64,000 nucleotides of DNA. Source: Diphasiastrum complanatum. Taxonomy: Eukaryota; Streptophyta; Lycopodiopsida; Lycopodiales; Lycopodiaceae. Below the pieces are notes generated by a model, which was not told the DNA's origin, did no database searches, and saw only the letters and a list, made by a program, of their open reading frames with translations. Numbering within the stretch: position 1 is the first letter of the stretch; each line of letters begins with the position of its first letter. A program made the position numbers and the translations under genes. Shown here piece after piece: positions 47,741 to 59,144 of this stretch. Where the stretch lies: positions 34,288,804 to 34,352,803 of the forward strand of contig CM055097.1 of assembly GCA_029204225.1 (NCBI GenBank). Direction: 5' to 3'.

Positions 47741-49484
47741 GCTACAAAAGGGACAGAGAACAACTTTGGCAACATTTGTTTTTGGATCCTTCACAGTGGT
47801 GGGATCATAGATTTGGTAAGGTAAAAGCGTTTGCACCTAGATCCCACTTTGTTTAGACTGGATGCTTGTTGCTGATCTGGTGAATTTGTATTATTATCAT
47901 GCCTAGGCAAACCCAAGGTACCCTGACTTTAAACATAAGAAGACTGAGGAGGCCCTTTGGATTGATGGGAGATCAACTCCCAAGTGGGTTAAAGCAGAAT
48001 TGCCAGCTTTGTCTCTTGGAAGCCTCCAGAGAAGTGTGTATTCTTGGACGGCGAGAATCAGCAGCTATGTTAGGGCTGGGCAGGAAGAGAAAGCACTTGA
48101 ACTTTTCCACAAAATGCAGAAAGAGAGCTTGCAGCCAGATACATACACTTTTGTTTTGGTGCTCAAAGCATGTTCTAGCTTGAAGGCATTAGATGAGGGC
48201 AGAGAAGTACATGCCAAAGTTATTCAATGTGATTCTGAGTCCAATATCTTCGTGGGTAGCAGCTTAATTGACATGTATGCTAGATGTGGAAGGATGGAAG
48301 ATGCATTTAGGGTGTTCAAAAACATGCCGACGCATGACGTGGTGGTATGGAATTCCATGATAGCTGGATATGTCAAAACTGGACAGGGATACAAGGCATT
48401 GAAATTTTTCCAAGAAATGCAGAAAGTAAAGCTGGAGCCAGATGCCCTTACTTTTGTTGCCCTGCTTAATGCATGTGCTAGCATGGCAACACTCGAGGAG
48501 GGCCGACACCTTCATTTGCAGGTTGTTCAAAAGGGGCTTGAGGCGAACCTATTTATTGGGAGTGCTTTGGTGGACATGTATGTCAAATGTGGAATCATAG
48601 AAGATGCTTACAGAGTCTTTTGCAACCTCCAGGTGCATGATGTTGTATCATGGAGTTCTATGATTACAGGGTATGTACGGTATGGGCAGGGAGAGAAAGC
48701 TTTGGAGCTATTCCATCAAATGCAAAAAGAACAAGTGAAGCCAGATAGCATTACCTTTGTAAGTGTTTTGAATGCTTGTGCCAGCACTGTTGCTCTTGAA
48801 ACTGGTAGGCACATCCATGCACAAGTCCTTCGAAAAGGGCTTGAGTCAGATATATTTGTGGGAAGTAGCCTGATTGACATGTATGCAAAATGTGGGAGCA
48901 TAGAGGATGCATGCAAAGTTTTTAACAACATGCCATTTCGGAATGCCGTTTCTTGGAATGCAATGATTCTTGGATTCGGCATGCATGGACTTGGCAAGAA
49001 TACATGTCAGATGTTTGAACAGATGTGCCAGGAATGTGCAGAGCTGAATGATGCAACTTTTGTTTGTCTTCTTGCAGCATTTAGCTTTACAGGCCTTGTT
49101 GATAATGGTTGCTGCTGTTTTGAATCCATGACTCCTATTTATGGGATTTCAATGAAAGCTGAGCACTACAGCTGCATGGTAGACCTTCTTGGCCGTTCTG
49201 GATGCCTGGATGAGGCAACAAGTTTAATCAGAACCATGTGGTGTCCTCCTCATGCATGTGTATGGAGAGCATTGCTCTGTTCCTGCAGAATTCATGGAAA
49301 TGTGAAGATGGGAGAACTTGCAGCAAAGCACCTTCTTGAATTGGATCCTGAAAATGCATCAGGTTATGTGCTAATGTCTAACATTTACGCGGTTGCTGGC
49401 AATTGGGAGAGTGCCCACAATGTTCAACAATTGAGAAGCAAAAGGCATGTATATAAACAGCAAGGCTGCTCGTGTTTGAGGTAG
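47741..49484 (+). CDS. PDF-motif (OSB-type) and PLS-class PPR fusion protein, 5' partial
   Basis: RNA-binding organelle protein by family. Exon 47741-47820 encodes REQLWQHLFLDPSQWWDHRF and GK. A GT-AG intron in phase 0 follows, and exon 47907-49484 continues ANPRYPDFKHKKTEEALWID and GRSTPKWVKAEL. Together these make a complete PDF motif, which I know from plant organellar single-stranded DNA-binding (OSB) proteins. The same exon runs without a break into a PLS-type PPR array (VYSWTARISSYVRAGQEEKA onward; about 12 motifs with repeated GSSLIDMYA.CG..EDA and VV.W..MI.GYV). It then has an E-domain (ACVWRALLCSCRIHGNVKMG, LELDPENASGYVLMSNIYA) and stops at GCSCLR, where E+ would begin; no DYW domain. 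The first codon of exon 47741 is split, so at least one exon lies upstream, unseen. A mitochondrial or plastid target is inferred only from the family. Confidence 0.85.
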
Positions 49485-49528
49485 CAAAAGGCATGTATAT
49501 AAACAACAAGGCTGCTCGTGTTTGAGAT
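49437..49528 (+). repeat. 46-bp tandem duplication across the PPR stop codon
   Basis: Units 49437-49482 and 49483-49528 start AGCAAAAGGCATGTATATAA and differ at only a few bases. The stop (TAG, 49482-49484) is made at the junction. The unit is not a multiple of three, so the second copy is out of frame. Confidence 0.9.
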
Positions 49529-49648
49529 AGCAATAGAGTGCATTTATGTATGTGTTGTAGATAAATCTGTTTTTTTTTTACCTAAGAATTGGATTGATTA
49601 TTTTGCTTGAAAACTGGTGTAGCAAGGCCATGACCTAGGCAGCAACAT

Positions 49649-49756
49649 CGTATGGTGGAAGGCCCCGTCCGAGCACCTTCCTTGCAGGGAGGGCTTGCCC
49701 TTGGGAAGGGACCCGACCTGCAAGGAAGGCCCGAGGGCCACGGGCCTTCCACGACG
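49649..49756. repeat. GC-rich foldback element
   Basis: Arms of about 40 bases (49649-49688 and 49717-49756) pair well: GTGGAAGGCCC with GGGCCTTCCAC and CCTTCCTTGCAGG with CCTGCAAGGAAGG, with small bulges, around a 28-base loop. It is very GC-rich in an AT-rich setting. Looks like a small foldback transposon relic or hairpin precursor. Confidence 0.75.
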
Positions 49757-49778
49757 TAATGCAAGGTCAGAAGGTGGA

Positions 49779-49915
49779 GAGAGAATGCATATTTTGGAGA
49801 GAGAGAGATAACGTACATTCTGGAGAGAGAACGCACATTCCGAAGAGAGAACGCACATTCGGTAGAGAGAATGCACATTCTAGAGAGAGAACGATAGATT
49901 CCGGAGGAAAGAGAA
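49779..49915. repeat. GAGAGAACGCACATTC minisatellite
   Basis: About six imperfect 20-base units with core GAGAGAACGCACATTC. It directly follows the foldback and may belong to the same element. It creates long low-complexity open frames on both strands. Confidence 0.85.
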
Positions 49916-50289
49916 AGGTGAATGTATATTCTACTCTAGGAGGTGCTCTCAAAATACAAAACAAACCTGAGCACTTGGCATTATGGAAGGTGGAGGGCAG
50001 GGGACATTCTGCCCGATAAAGATTTTCAGAATTTTTTTAAGTGAGGCCCGAAGGGGCTGAACTTTAATTTTTTTGGAAAGTCGAACCAGGCATAATGTCC
50101 TCTGCCCGGCACATTCCATTGTGCAATGGGTACCTTGACTTTTTTCACATGTACATTATGAAGCATAATAAGCAGTTTGTCTTTGATTGACCACTCTGGA
50201 CGTGCCACGTGGTAGCTGTACGAACGCACAAGGTAGAAAGCGCAACACCTTTGTTTGGAAAAAAAGTACATATATATTCTGCTTTTTAA

Positions 50290-50335
50290 TCTGTTTAAAA
50301 AATGGGCATAATAGTCACAAGGTATCCATTATGGA
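50290..50335 (+). repeat. Dispersed noncoding repeat, copy 3
   Basis: ATGGGCATAATAGTCACAAG and then a GTATCCATTATGG string. Its near-complement is at 4985-5035, with related wording at 44548-44640. Confidence 0.5.
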
Positions 50336-50734
50336 TATTTGACATACTCGCTACTCACATACTTGATCACGTAAAACGAGTAGCTCACCCACCGTCACTC
50401 CAGAAACATTTCATTTGTTAGTGTATTAACTTTTTGAATATCCTCTTACTTGTCTCAAAGTGAGAGAACACGCCACATGTATCATGTGTGACCATCCATT
50501 TACTGCACATCTGAGGATGTGACAACTATCTTAGAACAAGGAGCTTAAAGTTTGCCACAAAATTGCAAAAAAAATGACAATAGATTTCAATCGACAAGAC
50601 TATCCAAATTTCGCTACATGGATAGGCTAGAATTGTAAACAAACACTTGGCATTATGGTGAGGAAACATACTAATTTCCTATGTACAACACCTCAATGAG
50701 GAGGATATAACATCTAGCTACTCCATATTTGATG

Positions 50735-50825
50735 ATGTGACCCAATGGGGTTGGCTCAATTGGTTAGCTTGACATCCAAAGTTTCTTTGGTCCCACGTTT
50801 GAGTTTTCCCTTGGAAACAAAGAAG
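50735..50825 (+). mobile_element. tRNA-like SINE, copy 1 (full length, 91 bp)
   Basis: Contains a perfect pol III A box TGGCTCAATTGG (50752-50763) and, 33 bases on, a B-box-like GTTTGAGTT (50797-50805). It ends AAGAAG with no poly-A. Flanks CATATTTGATG (50724-50734) and CATATTTTATG (50826-50836) form an 11-base target duplication with one mismatch. Confidence 0.75.
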
Positions 50826-50997
50826 CATATTTTATGCTTAGAAGTAAGAAAATAAATTGGAGTTAAGTTTTTTGAAAAAGAGTATGATCACTTTTACATG
50901 GAGGCAAAGAGAATGATGGTTTTTTTGAAAACAAGAGGTTGAGAATCAGGACTATAGACAAAATGTCTATGGCAAATAGTACCAAAGAGTTAAAATG

Positions 50998-51083
50998 CTT
51001 CTTGGTTTCCAAGGGGAGGCTTGAACTTGGGACCAAGGAAACTTTAGATGGCAAGCTAACCAACAAAGCCAACTCCATTCGGT
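50998..51083 (-). mobile_element. tRNA-like SINE, copy 2 (86 bp)
   Basis: Minus-strand copy of the same family, with a perfect B box GTTCAAGCC and an A box with one change (TGGCTTTGTTGG). The AAGAAG end is at 50998. An exact 15-base target duplication CAAAGAGTTAAAATG lies at 50983-50997 and 51084-51098. Confidence 0.85.
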
Positions 51084-51099
51084 CAAAGAGTTAAAATGG

Positions 51100-52590
51100 G
51101 GATACAAACAATATAAAGCTTTTACGGACAACATAATCATATACATGAACTACAATATTATGGCATGGGAAAGTGGAAAAGCTTCCTCACACAAGTAGAA
51201 GAGCAAAATGGGACTAGATTGAAGTTAATAAGAGTGGATGTCCCTAGCAAACTCAACATACCTTGGAAATATCAATGATTGTTATCGATGACATAGACAT
51301 GGGAGGACAAACATATGATTTGTCAAGCCAGTTTGAGATTTGAGTTGCACATAAGGTGAACATTGTAAGCGTATTGGAAGGAGCTCATTCTTGGCCCATT
51401 AGTTGTTCAAACATCCAAGAAAACAAAACCTTAAGCTATTGTCACATAGACACATGGTAATTGTTTTGTGGAATCTGTTTGTAATCTCAATGCATTTGAT
51501 GCACAAGTTTGGGACATGCTAGCAAGCCAAAGTAAGCCAAGGTCAAATAATTGTTTAATAATAGCCATTGTAGATTCTTGATGAGACACGATAGCTTGTT
51601 ACTATAAAATCCTACGACAAGTTTGCCACAAGTCCACAAAGATTGTGTGGTGATTGGGATTCATCTAATAAACAAGAACACATGAGGACGATATTTTTGT
51701 TCAAATCTTAGTCATCTTGGAATTATGGCAATAGTTAATATTTTTATTGTTGTTAATGATTCAAATTGTGTGCATGTATAGGAATAGACAAATTTTAAAA
51801 ACATATACAAAATGATTTTGTGAATGCAATCGATAATTTTCAAATGATGCCATTTATTTTTTCGTATGCAGCTAGTGACATTGATTGATATGTGATTGAT
51901 CATTATAATCCATTATAGAAATCTATTATACCAATTAAATGTCAATATGACCCAATAGATATATTGAAGATAGTAAATCGATGACTATGATTACTATGCA
52001 ATGATCATAATATACCTTGGTGTTCATTTTTAATCATTTTTAAAAGCTAAATCAAAATTGCTTTGGATTATAAGTATGAAAATAACTTTGCATTACATAT
52101 AATGGTTTGTGAGTAGTACACAGCTATGAGTTGTGAATAGTAAAATGTAGAAGCCTCTTCAAAACATCATCCACCATTAATTGCAAAGTATACACAAACC
52201 ATTTCATGTTTCAAAATGGAGACACGAACATATTCTTGTAACAAAAGGTCATATTATTAGTTGGCATTTTTCTTTGGCATCTATGATCCTTGGACGGAAA
52301 TGCCTTGACTTTGAATTGTGTACCATAAGTAGTTTATTGTAGTTTGCTTATATCTGAAAAAGCTATGCACTATTTGAAGTTGTAGTATCATTGGAAAGAA
52401 TTATCTATAACTAACTAAAAAATATGTCCCATTATACAAATATTGAACATTTCTTACATATTAAAAGAAAAAGAAATTAAGATAAAAAAAAAAAACATGG
52501 ACATCTACTAATTGGTAACAACATAAACCAAATTTTATTTTAGTAATACATCATTTGGGCCTTAAACTCATTTGTATCACAATTTTATGT
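51100..52590. other. AT-rich spacer, no gene
   Basis: Short stops in all frames, no motif or repeat recognised. Confidence 0.4.
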
Positions 52591-52596
52591 GCTGAA

Positions 52597-53223
52597 TGTG
52601 AAGGATTTCAGATCATTATGATCCAATCTACTTGAAAGAACTTGGGTTACAAAGAGAAATACTCTACCAATCTCACCAATGTAGAAAATCAGCATCTACA
52701 CACAAAATGAGATGCAAACTCTAATAGAACTTGATCATACATGAATCAAATGATAAAGTACTATAGCTGTCCGTACAAAACCAGCAAGCTATTGTATTTC
52801 ACAAGCGTGGATCCAAAAATAGCAAACACATAAAATTGCATGCAATCACAAGCATAGTGCACCAATGGATAGTAGAACCCAAGAGAACCATGTATAAGCA
52901 TGAAATGAGATAGAGAAGAGAGAAGATCACTCTCTTCATGAGTTACATCATTTTATAGCAGGTCCAAAACCTATTTGGCCACTTGGATTTCCCTCCAAAA
53001 TGCTAATCCTACTATTTTTGGGTCTAGATTCAAAGTACCCAACATTCATTTTTACTCAAACTCGCCTTCTAACTTTCCCACACTTTCAAAAAGTGTTTAT
53101 TCAAATGACATTTAGACTAATGAACTTTGAAAAGTCAATCTCTAAGTCCAAAAACAAAGTTGACCTCAATATGCCAAATATGAAAATATAGCAAATATGA
53201 TCAAACTAGTTGAATCTTTCACA
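52597..53223 (-). repeat. Copia D 3' LTR
   Basis: 627 bp, TGTGAAGGATT...TTTCACA on the plus strand. On the minus strand it has a TATAAAA element and a CT-rich tract soon after. Differs from the partner LTR by point changes and an indel near 53045. Confidence 0.93.
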
Positions 53224-53836
53224 CTCCCTCTTCAACTAGTTTTAGCATAGACTTTAAAAACACTCCAAGTGAAGTCCTATGCTTTATGAACAAGTCATTT
53301 CCCAATGCTTTGGTGAAGATATAAGTTACACATTCCCTTGAGGACACATGTTGAAACTCCACCTTCTTTGCAATGACTTGCTCCCTCACAAAATGATATT
53401 GCACCTCAATATACTTGCTCCTAGCATGAAAGATAGGATTGGTTGCCAATCTTTGGGCTGATTGATTGTCACAAAAGATGATTGGGCTCTCTGAAAAATC
53501 CAGCAAGTGAAGATCCTTGATCATCCTCTTGATCAATACCATCTCCTTTGTGCAATGTGTAAGAGCTTTGTACTCGGCCTCACTAGATGACAATGAGATA
53601 GTGGCTTGTTTATTCGACATCCATGGTATAGCTCCATCACCTATGAAAATACAATGAGCACTAATGGATTTCCTATCCAGTACATCTCCAGCATAGTCCG
53701 AATTTGAAAATTCAAAAAGATTAGGCGATGATCCCTCATACAATATGCCAAAATCTCGAGTTCCAATGATGTACCTCAAAACTCGCTTTCCTAGCTTCCA
53801 ATGCTCCTCATTAGAATCTTGCATGAATTGACTCAA
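53219..53836 (-). pseudogene. Copia D RNase H
   Basis: 205 codons: HWKLGKRVLRYIIGTRDFGI, SDYAGDVLDRKSISAHCIFI, SSSEAEYKALTHCTKEM, ARSKYIEVQYHFVREQV and the terminal MLKLVEEGV, which overlaps the LTR boundary. DADWAG is SDYAGD. A stop near 53.88 kb separates it from RT. Confidence 0.9.
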
Positions 53837-53895
53837 TCTTCCAACACAATAGCTTAGATCTGGTCTAGTAATGGTTAGATAGATGAGTGAACCAA

Positions 53896-55050
53896 CTAGC
53901 TTACATTACCTCTTATAGTTAGCTTTACATGAGACTCCATAGGTTTATCACTAGCTTTTGTATCTACCATATGAAATCTTTCTAAAATAGAATTAGCATA
54001 CTTCTCTTGACAAATGAAAGTAGATTGATAAGATCTAATGACTTCTATTCCCAAAATGTAATGCAAATTACCAAGATCATGCATCTCAAACTCCTTCTTA
54101 AGAGCATTCTTGATATCCTCCACATCTTGATTGTCTCCACCACTCAAGATGATATCATCCACATAGATTAGCAAGATGGTAACATCATTTCCAACAAACC
54201 TATAATAAAGTGAATGATCATACTCACTCATAACAAAGCCTTGAGAGAGTAAAATAGTGTTAAGCTTAGCATACCAACTCCTTGGTGCTTGCTTAAGGCC
54301 ATACAAACTCTTTTGTAGTAGACACACATGATTTGGCTTTGTTGATGAAATGTAGTTCTCGGGCTGCTCAACGTACACTTCCTCCTCAAGATCACCATTC
54401 AAGAATGCATTTGAAATGTCCATTTGCCATAGATCCCATCCATAAAGTGTAGCAAATGAAATGATGACTCGAATGCTTACCATTTTTGCCACGGGTGCAA
54501 AGGTCTCATCATAGTCAATCCCTTGTTGTTGAGCATATCCTTTTGCCACTAACCTTGCCTTGTACTTGTTGATAGATCTATCTTGGTTTGTCTTCACCTT
54601 GAAGATCCATTTGCATCCAATAGCTTTCTTGTCCTTAGGCAACTCCACCAACCTCCATGTTCCATTCTTCATAAGAGCTTGATACTCAAGATCCATTGCT
54701 TGGATCCACTCCTCTTCTTTCCTTGCTTGATCTACACTTGTAGGTTCATCCAAAGAGGTTAGGAAAGTTTTATGCCAAACCTCTTGAATAGGTATTTGCT
54801 CCCTTGCAACACATCCAACCTGGTTAGCAATAACACAAGCATCTAGTTTGAACAACTTCCCTTGCCTTTTACCTTTTCCAATCAAGACATCCTTCCTTTT
54901 GATCATAGAAGCATCTCCATCAAACTCCACTTTGAGGCCTTTACTTAGCATTTGACTCACACTAAGGATGAGCATCCAACAAGCCATTAAGAATAACTTG
55001 AACAAGCTCTCCTTCCTTAATGCTTTCATTAATGCAAGCCAACTCATCAT
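53896..55050 (-). pseudogene. Copia D fused pol frame: pre-integrase leader joined to reverse transcriptase
   Basis: A 384-codon open frame. It begins out of frame with gag, then reads LSVSQMLSKGLKVEFDGDAS and GKGKRQGKLFKLDACV, the segment between protease and GAG-pre-integrase. It continues at once with TSVDQARKEEEWIQAMDLEY and a complete RT: KWIFKVKTNQDRSINKYKAR, ETFAPVAKMVSIRVII, LWQMDISNAFLNGDLEEEVY, LYGLKQAPRSWY and LLIYVDDIILSG. Catalytic residues are intact. Confidence 0.9.
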
Positions 55051-55426
55051 TCAATGCCTTCATCCTCAAAACAAAAGTACTTGGAATTTTTTCATTCTTT
55101 TGCAAACAAGAAAAGATTTGCCTTCTTAGAGTCAACAATCTAGAAGTAGAATTGGATTCATAAAGCTTCTTCAATGAATCCCAAACTTCCAAAGATGATG
55201 TGCACTTACCAACTTTCTTGAGAAGCTCATTGGTAACATTCATCTTTATCATGTGTAGAGCCTTCTTGGCCCTCTTATCATACCTCACTTGATCTTGTTG
55301 TGTTGCTGGTCTCTCCTCCAAACCTACAACAATATCCAAAACATCATTCATCTCAAGAAGTGGTTTCATTCTCACTTTCCATAATGAATAGTTGCTTGAG
55401 GTAAGCCTATTATTGGCTTCCAACAT
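54962..55426 (-). pseudogene. Copia D gag N-terminal part
   Basis: 154 codons: NRLTSSNYSLWKVRMKPLLE, ALHMIKMNVTNELLKKVGKC, EVWDSLKKLYESNSTSRLLT, LRRQIFSCLQKNEKIPSTFV. Stops where the deletion joins it to pol in another frame. Same family as 22091-22552 (-). Confidence 0.9.
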
Positions 55427-56036
55427 GACTCCAATTCAGGTTGCCATGTAGCAATGACCTTATCTTTTTTTTCAACCTGTTTCAATGCACAAAGCACTCC
55501 TTTGAACAAGAACAAATGCTTTCAAAATAAATCACCAAGATTTGAAACTATCTCACAAATTCTCTTCTAGCACTTATACTAAGCAAATCAATACATAGAA
55601 TCATGGAATCTTGATCAACCTATGATCTACCCTCAATCTAATGACTTTTGCCATTTCCTAAGATTGAAACACACTCAAATGAAGTCCAGCAGCCTCACTA
55701 TCTAGAGATTCAATCAAAATTAGAGTTTTGTCAAAATCACAAAAGATTGACTATTCCAAATCTACATGCAAATGCTGAAATTTTGATTATGCAATCTAAT
55801 AGCCACCACTTAGGTTGATCTAATGATCCAAAAATCGGCCAAATCCAGTATGTGAAATAAAAAATCAGAATTGATCAAGTTTGAAAACCTATATAGGATT
55901 TTGATCTACAAAAGGTCCAATTTACAAAAGCAAGAACTTGATTTTGGTGTAGAATCCTCTCTAGCATGCTCTAGCCTTGATATCTTCACCAAATCATTGA
56001 TAGATCTGATTTCCTCCTATATAACCTGAAACACAA

Positions 56037-56048
56037 GCTCTGATACCA
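56037..56048 (-). other. Copia D primer-binding site
   Basis: Plus-strand GCTCTGATACCA, complement of TGGTATCAGAGC, directly abutting the 5' LTR; initiator tRNA-Met type. Confidence 0.92.
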
Positions 56049-56693
56049 TGTGAAGGATTTTAGATCATTATGATCCAATCCACTTGAAAGATCTTGAGCT
56101 ACTAGAGAAATACTCTACCAGTCTCATCAATGTAGAAAAATCAACATCTACACACAAAATGAGATGCAAACTCTAATAGAACTTGATCAAACATGAATCC
56201 AATGATAAGGTACTGTTGCTGTCTGTAAAAAACCAAAAAGCTACTGTATTTCACATGTGTGGATCCAAAAATAACAAATATAGATCATTCTACATAAAAA
56301 TGCATGCAATCACACACATAGTGCACCAATGGATAGAAGAACCCAAGAGAACCATGTATAAGCATGAAATGAGATAGAGAAGAGAGAAGTTCACTCTCTC
56401 CACAAGTTACATCCTTTTATAACAGGTCCAAAACCTATTTGGCCACTTGGCTTTTCCTCAAAAATGCTAACCCTACTATTTTTGGATCTAGATTCAAAGT
56501 ACCCAGCATTCAAATTTGAATCTACTCAAACTCGCCTTCTAACTTTCCCACACTTTCAAAAAGTGTTTATTCAAATGACATTTAGACTAATGAAATTTGA
56601 AAAGTCAATCTCTAAGTCTAAAAACAAAGTTGACCTCAATATGCCAAATATGAAAATATAGCAAATATGATCAAACTAGTTGAATCTTTCACA
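56049..56693 (-). repeat. Copia D 5' LTR
   Basis: 645 bp, begins TGTGAAGGATT on the plus strand at the primer-binding site, ends TTTCACA followed by CTGAA. Distant relative of the LTRs at 22620, 26041 and 43510. Confidence 0.93.
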
Positions 56694-56869
56694 CTGAACT
56701 CCATCGACTAACATCAATAAAACTTGAATGAATGGATAGCAATGTTATTGAGACAGAAAGTTGGTAGCAAAATCATGTAAACATACTCCAGTAATCATAA
56801 TCGTGTTCATGTTGTTACTCTATGATTTCATGTCATGATTCCAAAAATTTAGTTTTCTACTTCACAAAT

Positions 56870-58470
56870 TCAATCACCATAATAATAATAATTTCAAAAA
56901 GGGTTTCACCATTGATATATTTTCAAATTCAATGACGATGCAAAGTTGTGCAAACACAAAGCTCACAATTTCATCAGTACATGATAATTTGATTACCTCA
57001 AGCTAAAAGTATTTGTGAACTTAATCACAATATTTACAATTACAATGATTGCAACCATGACTGGTCACAATTGCCAAATATATGTTCTCACAAATTTAGA
57101 ATGAGTATATAAAGAAATAGTTCCAATTGAATATTTACAGTTTGACCATCAATATTCATATGAGTAATTACAATCTAATTGATTCATAATCTATAATTCA
57201 TAAGCAAATTTTCAAAATTTGATTGTAAATTTCACAATTCAATGATGATTATCTTATTATAATTATTATTCACAAAACCAATTTTACATTTCACAGTTCC
57301 ATCTTCACGAGATGCGTGATTCAATAGTCAAAATATTTACAATTCATTATCCAAAATATTCACAACTGACATTTAAAGTATTCATAATCAGCGTTTCAAT
57401 AATTCATAACCACGTTCAACATAATTCATGATGATAATTTCAATCAATTAACATTGAGAATTTAGAGTATCCGTGTTCAAAATTATCACTATTTATAGTA
57501 ATCATAGTCAATAATTAAAATTAATATCTAAAATCATAGTTCATGTTCATTACTTACAATCAATATTCACGTTTAGTATTCATGATCAATATCCGCAATC
57601 AATATTTGTGAATTATATTCATGTGAAGTTTTTACGATGATATTCACAATTAATATTCATATTATTCATACTCAATATTCATAATTACTATTTACATTTC
57701 ATATCTAGATAATTCATAATCAATATTTAGAGCTCTAGAATATTCACAATCAGATTCTACAACTTCATGATTTCACTTTATAATCACAAATAAATAGATA
57801 AATGAAAAACAAGTAGTAAATTCCATCAAGCCAGTCAAACAAAATGGATTTGTAAAAAAAAAAAAAGTTTTGATCAATACAATTGATATGCAAACAAATC
57901 AATTAAAAATGTAATAAGTAGTTAGTTAAATTTTACAAAAGTTTGGCATACTACAAAATACATATTAATAAATGGTTTGATTGTAAGAAATAATCTAAAT
58001 AAAAAAAATCTATATACATACTAATAATATTTTACCTTTAATATCACTTGTCAAATAATGTGTCTTTTCTATATATAAAAATAATTTGAATGCTTATATT
58101 TGAAAATTAGAATTTGAGCTGCAAGTGGAAAAGTCGTGTCTTTCAATGGCCATTGTATTCTACAGATATATATAACACAAAAAAATGGACATCCATTTTT
58201 TCTATTATCACTCATTGATAATTCAATTATGGAATTCGACTAATTGACGTTCATAGTATTCATGTTCAATTTATTTTTTGGATCAATATTCAAATTATGT
58301 GTGACTAGTATTCAGAATATTTATGTTCAATAAATAAAAAATAATCAATATTAATTTTCAGAATTAGTATTTACAATATTTACAAACAATGTTCATGATA
58401 AATATTTACAATAGATAGTCAAAGTATTTATGATAAATTTTAGAGTATTCACATGAATTTAGTATGTGAG
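56870..58470. repeat. AT-rich irregular array of TATTCA/CAAT motifs
   Basis: Dense irregular repetition of ATTCATAATCAATATTCA-like words (for example near 57360-57440, 57540-57690 and 58310-58420) with no fixed period. No coding potential. It may be an old decayed minisatellite or a scaffold-attachment-like AT tract. Confidence 0.6.
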
Positions 58471-58489
58471 ACATTACTTGAAAATAAAT

Positions 58490-59130
58490 AGTGAAGTGAT
58501 AAGCAATAAACTTTAAAGCATTGCTTTTTGGATGACAAATCTGAAAAACTATCATGGTAGTACTTAAAGTACTCATTCTCTAGCTCGTTGAACAATACTT
58601 GTTTTTGACATCAAGACTATAAAGAAAGTTTGGACAAACAACAAATCATTGATTGTCTATGTGAGTAGAAAGGTCTTCCATCCTCGAACATGGCATTCTC
58701 TATGCTTCCTTATGTTGGGATTGAAGGTAGTTTTACTACAACCAACAAGTGACTCTCATCGGGATGATGAACCTTTAAATTTGATAGAACTAACAATGAC
58801 ACCACAAAAATTCTTTTAGTACAAAACATCACCAATGCTAGATATAGGGCATTTTCCAATTGCTAGATTATGTATTGGCACAATATCAATATTATCCCAC
58901 AATAGTCTATTTGCCATTGCATCAATTGAACTATTGTAAATGCCATAAAGATGGCTAAAAGCACCAAGAGGGTATGGTAGAGAACAATCCATTTTAAACA
59001 CCTTTGACACAATGACCATGTTTTTGTCATCTCATGAAGATGGCAATTGTAGTGTATAAATTTTGCGAACTTGTTACATCCATGTCCGATACAGAGGATT
59101 GAGAATAATCCTTGAAGTGGATACTACTCC
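58490..59130 (-). pseudogene. Possible decayed protein relic, unknown
   Basis: The minus strand keeps a 67-codon frame (58816-59019: FKMDCSLPYPLGAFSHLYGI, then MANRLLWDNIDIVPIHNLAI). Further open bits extend to about 58.5 kb. No family recognised. It may be an old transposon or nothing. Confidence 0.2.
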
Positions 59131-59144
59131 AATACGAGTTTATT

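Larger units (their letters stand above)
52592..56698 (-). mobile_element. Ty1/copia element D with both LTRs and CTGAA target duplication
   Basis: A bounded element on the minus strand: LTRs 52597-53223 and 56049-56693, TG...CA ends, CTGAA direct repeats at 52592-52596 and 56694-56698, primer-binding site at 56037-56048 and polypurine tract complement CTCCCTCTTC just inside the 3' LTR. The internal part is only 2.8 kb. Gag jumps to the segment before GAG-pre-integrase, and that jumps to the RT start, so the knuckle, protease, GAG-pre-integrase and integrase are missing. It could move only with help from another copy, if at all. Confidence 0.93.

Noticed and set aside
47899-48183. Separate protein starting at the 47899 ATG
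   Set aside because: It is out of frame with the PDF-PPR exon, which is supported by motifs and splice phase.
49582-50019. Overlapping open frames of 65-98 codons on both strands
   Set aside because: They come from the foldback and the GAGAGAACGCACATTC minisatellite and have repetitive composition without motifs.
50735-50825. A functional tRNA gene
   Set aside because: A- and B-box words are present, but there is no paired acceptor stem or convincing anticodon loop, and the copies have target duplications. A SINE explains it better.
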